Assembly: GCF_050947335.1 (NCBI RefSeq)
Contig: NC_134993.1
Location: forward strand, 17,112,001 to 17,176,000
Source: Megachile rotundata
Lineage: Eukaryota; Arthropoda; Insecta; Hymenoptera; Megachilidae
Direction: 5' to 3'
DNA: 64,000 nucleotides
A program made the position numbers and the translations under genes. A model generated the notes under the pieces. That model searched no databases and was not told where the DNA came from. It saw only the letters and a list, made by a program, of their open reading frames with translations. Position 1 is the first letter of the stretch; each line of letters opens with the position of its first letter. Below are positions 60,401 through 64,000 of this stretch, in pieces.

Positions 60401-61832
60401 CTATTTCAGTTTTTGGAAAAGTTTTATGTCGTACAGATCCGAACAGCAAAGTGTGTACGAAAGGAGCAGGAAGGAGAAGCACGTGCTCGAAATTAGTACA
60501 GGACCGATGATACGCCGTCACTAGGTACACCTGCATGTGCGACAGGGAAAAGTTAGAATCGATAACGGGCACAGGAATCGGCCGACTTCGTCACAATTTC
60601 ACCTACAACCGGTGTTCTAATTCTATCAGACGTCCCTTGAAAATCGATTCGCTTCGCTCCGGTGAACGCTGCAACCAACCACCGGATCAACTTCTTTTCT
60701 TTTCAGGGAAAGTGACGGCTACGTGTTAATTAAACAACTCCCGATATATTTTCCAAGCAATTTCGAAACATTCGTTCGATATGAAAAACAACGCGTACTC
60801 ACCACCGAATGTTCCCGAGGGAAGAAAAACCTGAAACAAAAAGAATAAAACGAGCTAATTACGTTCTCTGTTCGAGTCGGATTAATAACGCTAAATACTA
60901 CTATCGCATAAAACTTTAAGCTCCTTATCTCCGTCACAGATGCTACTGTAACGAATATCGAATCGAGGAGCTATAAATAGAATCCTCGAAGCTCTGGAAA
61001 CGAATATGTACATGTTGTGAACCACCGAAAAGCAAAATGTTCCTTAAAGCTTTCTCCCCTTTAAACGGAATCGATCGAAAAGACATTAAAACGGTGAATT
61101 GTTCGTTACGGATGGTCGCAAAAAGCGTAAAGGAAGGGTAACATTTACACGGATACGGTACTGCGATCGATTAGTCTGTATTCTGGCAACGATCCCATGA
61201 CGCGTGCACGTCCGAGGCGAAGATTCGTGTCGGTAGCTAGAAAAATCCGACAACCGGCACATCGTTCGAATCGAATCGAACTTCGAGTATCGTTAAACTT
61301 CCTTTTCCTTCTCGATCGTCCCTAACGATTCGCTTTTCGCGGTCACGGATCGCGAGTCTCTTCAGCATCGACGACGTCGAGATACGTGTTTCGCGACGCG
61401 AGCGCGTTTAAACAAGGGCAAGAGAAATTTAGCACGGCTCGCTAAATAAAGATCGGTAGTGTGCAACAAGTATTGATGAGGATACGGCAAAAGTATGTAC
61501 TTTCGAGAACGTCCAGTTACCAATCTTTAGAAATGTCCGTTTGAACGTTAACCCTTAAAGGTCGAAGGTGTTCCGCTATACGTATCTACACATACATACA
61601 GGAAATACACTAAAAACATACTGATTCTAATTTTCTTCGGTCATTAAGGATTAATCGATCGTAGATGGAATATTTGGTAGTTTCGTCGGTATGTAGTTGA
61701 TTCGATAATCCTAATAGTTGACGTTCGCGAACGTAGTTTAGACGCAGCCGAGAATGTTGCACGAAATTGGTTTCGACGTCGCGTTAGTCGGTAATTCGAA
61801 AAGCTTGACGATTCGAAAACGATTGATTACAG
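57403..61832. other. upstream region of stoned
   Basis: The first 300 bases hold another element-like word (GTTAGATGGCGGTAG near 57532). From 57990 to 58650 the sequence is GC-rich and includes a candidate 5' exon ending at the strong donor ATC|GTAAGT (58652). The remaining 3 kb to the acceptor at 61831-61832 is probably the 5' UTR intron of stoned. Minus-strand frames at 58083-58370 and 58743-58991 have no recognisable features. No RNA gene seen. Confidence 0.4.
58600..58651 (+). other. candidate stoned 5' UTR exon with uORFs
   Basis: Ends at GGATC|GTAAGTACT. Contains two ATGs: 58600 (closes at TGA within the exon) and 58614, which stays open to the donor in phase 2. Spliced to 61833 it would read through the stoned A start region out of frame and stop at 61876-61878. 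The exon start is not defined. Confidence 0.3.
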
Positions 61833-61865
61833 GGGCCTCGCGCGTACCACGTTAGCTCTTAGAGG

Positions 61866-64000
61866 ATGCACAAGCTAGCCAAGGGCCTGAAGAAGAAGAA
61901 AAAGCAGAAGAAGGGTAAGAAGGGGGCAGAGGAAGAAGAGTTTGATCCGGAGGAGCTCGAGCGTTACAGACGCGAGCGGGCGGAGGCCCAGCAGAAAGCC
62001 GAGCAGTCTGGCGAGCAGTCCAACAGCGCCACCTCCGACGAGTGGAAGAAATTCGAAGCGTTAACGGCCGGTGTCGATTCGATTCTGAAAAAGACCCAAG
62101 GTGATCTAGATCGTATAAAATCGACCTCTTTCTTCCAACGGAAACCACCGTTAGAGGAGGAGAAGAAGGAGGAGCAGGATCAAGAGGAGACCGGCAAGTC
62201 ATCCTCGAAGAAGTGGGTCGGTTTTGACGAGGAGGGGAATCCCATCGAGGAAGAGCCACCAGATTTCGAGGGTAAAGGAAAGAAGAAGGACGAGAAACCG
62301 TTGGTGAACGAGGACGGTTTCGTTGATATTTCCGAAGACGAAGATGAACAAGAGAACTCTGGAGAAGAGGACATCTTCGACACCACTTACGTGGATGTTC
62401 TCCAGAACATCGACGTTCAATTAGCTTACATCCCGGACAGTCCAACCGAACAAGAGGCTGGAGACGACCCTTTCGATACCACCAACGCGGACAAGGTACT
62501 GAAGACCGTCGACAAGAAGGGGAACAGATTAGTTAGTCTAGGCAACGCGGTCGAGGTACTCTCCGGAAGGGTGGACTACGTGAGTTCCTGCAAAATCTCG
62601 AAAGGCAGAAGGCCCAGAATTCAGCAGGATCTGTTGTTAGACGATTTCGAGGTAGCCGAGAAACCGGAAGACAGCAACGCGGTCCCGGAACCTGTTCAAG
62701 TCGAGAAAACCTTGCTGGACGATGACAGCGATCTTCCGGATATCCCTGTAGATCTGACCAAGCTTCCGGCCGTGCTACCCAGACCAGCCAGTCCTGCCGT
62801 CCTCGGGGACAACGCTATCGCGGAGAACGAACCGGCCAACGGGCCCTTGGACATCTCGGAATTCGAAGTCCTGAAAGAGAAGACCATCTTAGAGGAGATA
62901 CCCGTGTTGGACGAAGAGTTCGATCTAAACGCGGAACCCGAAGTACCGGTACATCTCGAGGAGGCCGAGGATCCGTTCGGAAGCAAAGAACCGGAGACGG
63001 TCGACTTCCAGGCGGAGATAATCGAGGTTAGCTTCGAGACAGCCACCTTCGTCGACGAGGAGGATCCCTTCGATACCACGTTCGCCGAAAATATTCTTCC
63101 TGGAAAGACAGAGTTGAAGTTGATCGAGAAGAACTTGGAAGAGTTACCTGTGTCGGAGGTGACGATATCCTTAACCGATCCCGCTGGTCTGAACAGAGAC
63201 TACGAGACCGGTTTGTTGAAGGAAGAGAATGGGATACAGCTTACCGGTTTGCAGGGGAAGAAAGATCTTTTAGGAGGATCGACGACCGATCTTAGCCAGC
63301 TCGCGGACGAACCCATCGCGCCGGTGGAAGACATCAGTTACGTGGATCCGTTCGACACTTCGGCCGTGAAAGAGATTCCACCTGGAAAGACGGAACTGAA
63401 GTTTCTGGAGAAAGAACTGCTCGGCGAACAGGAGCTTACCGCATCGCTGGAGGACGACGATTTTGACCCGAGAAAAGACGAGCAACCGGTCGCTCCGATC
63501 GCTCCGGTCCAACCAGCTCCACCGAGACCTTCTGTCCCACCCGCGCCGATTAAACCAACGTTCAAAGTCGAATTTAACGACGACGAACCGAGCGAGGAGA
63601 ACGCGGCAGAGTCTGGTAATCGCGGACGAAGAACATCCAGACCGGAAGTCCTCGAATTAGCTCCGACCAAGGCGGTCGCCTTCGAACTACCGACACCGTC
63701 TAAGCGTCCCGATCTCCTTGCCACCAGCGAAGAAGAGAAAGCGTTGCCCTCGAAACCTCTCACTCCCTATTACTCGCAAAAGTCGATCGAAGAAGTTTTA
63801 CCGATCGAGGAAGAGGAAGTCGACGTGGATCCGTTTGACACGAGCTTCGTGGCCAAAGTAGCTCCCGGGAAAACCGAGTTGAAGTTGATAGAGTCGGAGT
63901 TGTTGAAACAGGAGACCAGATTGCCTCACAGTTTAAGCGACCACGATTTCGATCCCAGAGCCGAGAGTGAACCGACGAGGAGGCAAAGCGATTTCACAGC
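61866..64000 (+). CDS. stnA: Stoned A, N-terminal part (runs off the window)
   Basis: Presynaptic endocytic adaptor. In flies it is the first protein of a dicistronic message, upstream of the stonin-like Stoned B. The start MHKLAKGLKKKKKQKKGKKG matches the basic start of fly Stoned A, followed by the conserved EEFDPEELERYRRERAEA and EWKKFEALTAGVDSILKKTQ (residues about 58-77). After that the protein is acidic with repeated DPF motifs (AP-2/Eps15-type clathrin adaptor ligands): DPFDT at 63063, 63345 and 63828, plus weaker forms near 62371, 62468 and 62970. The repeats share a following PGKTELK block. The frame is open for 711 codons without a stop and continues beyond 64000, so the C-terminus and any Stoned B are outside. 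A splice acceptor (GATTACAG) ends at 61832, leaving a 33-base leader. Confidence 0.92.
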   Translation, partial: MHKLAKGLKKKKKQKKGKKGAEEEEFDPEELERYRRERAEAQQKAEQSGEQSNSATSDEWKKFEALTAGVDSILKKTQGDLDRIKSTSFFQRKPPLEEEKKEEQDQEETGKSSSKKWVGFDEEGNPIEEEPPDFEGKGKKKDEKPLVNEDGFVDISEDEDEQENSGEEDIFDTTYVDVLQNIDVQLAYIPDSPTEQEAGDDPFDTTNADKVLKTVDKKGNRLVSLGNAVEVLSGRVDYVSSCKISKGRRPRIQQDLLLDDFEVAEKPEDSNAVPEPVQVEKTLLDDDSDLPDIPVDLTKLPAVLPRPASPAVLGDNAIAENEPANGPLDISEFEVLKEKTILEEIPVLDEEFDLNAEPEVPVHLEEAEDPFGSKEPETVDFQAEIIEVSFETATFVDEEDPFDTTFAENILPGKTELKLIEKNLEELPVSEVTISLTDPAGLNRDYETGLLKEENGIQLTGLQGKKDLLGGSTTDLSQLADEPIAPVEDISYVDPFDTSAVKEIPPGKTELKFLEKELLGEQELTASLEDDDFDPRKDEQPVAPIAPVQPAPPRPSVPPAPIKPTFKVEFNDDEPSEENAAESGNRGRRTSRPEVLELAPTKAVAFELPTPSKRPDLLATSEEEKALPSKPLTPYYSQKSIEEVLPIEEEEVDVDPFDTSFVAKVAPGKTELKLIESELLKQETRLPHSLSDHDFDPRAESEPTRRQSDFT

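Noticed and set aside
61852..63763. Minus-strand frames of up to 197 codons opposite stoned A
   Set aside because: Ser/Pro-rich antisense shadows of the acidic Stoned A coding exon.
1..64000. CRISPR arrays, rRNA, phage or bacterial operons
   Set aside because: None seen; the window is entirely intron-containing eukaryotic DNA.

Overview
This window is nuclear DNA from an insect, most likely a hymenopteran (bee, ant or wasp). The evidence is short GT-AG introns, compact clustered genes separated by CpG-rich intergenic DNA full of tcgatcg/cgaatcg words, and proteins that read as insect orthologues. The order-level placement is an inference from sequence style. All exon structures below were assembled by hand from splice signals and reading-phase agreement.

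Layout. Positions 1-1.1 kb hold repeats: a 198-bp tandem repeat followed by a small copy of a fold-back element. Next come CLPTM1L (+, 1650-3756) and a phosphoenolpyruvate-synthase-like / rifampicin-phosphotransferase-like gene (+, 4689-9994). The latter ends tail-to-tail with the exocyst subunit Sec5/EXOC2 (-, 13695-10185). Sec5 is head-to-head with the kinase Akt (+, 14868-17243). Akt is tail-to-tail with a purple acid phosphatase (ACP7 type, -, 20311-18530). The phosphatase is head-to-head with stardust/PALS1 (+, 23343-52837), a MAGUK polarity scaffold about 30 kb long. A 2.1-kb inverted-repeat element (55288-57402) separates stardust from the last gene, stoned A (+, 61866 to beyond the window end), whose coding exon is still open at 64000.

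The genes touch related biology: Sec5 tethers secretory vesicles, stoned A works in synaptic vesicle endocytosis, stardust builds the apical Crumbs complex, Akt is the insulin/PI3K effector, and CLPTM1L and the phosphatase are membrane or secretory-pathway proteins. They are independent transcription units, not an operon.

The most interesting points are these. (1) stardust has several alternative 5' coding exons whose splice phases match shared acceptors, including an N-terminal module that reads like the C-terminal half of a PDZ domain and is absent from vertebrate PALS1. (2) The animal PEP-synthase-like protein keeps the ATP-grasp and the swivelling-histidine domain but has no PEP-binding barrel and carries an N-terminal membrane anchor. 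(3) A nested fold-back element family carries CTCF-like (AGATGGCGC) and NRF1/Ewg-like (GCGCATGCGC) sites in its arms; one copy lies at each end of the window.
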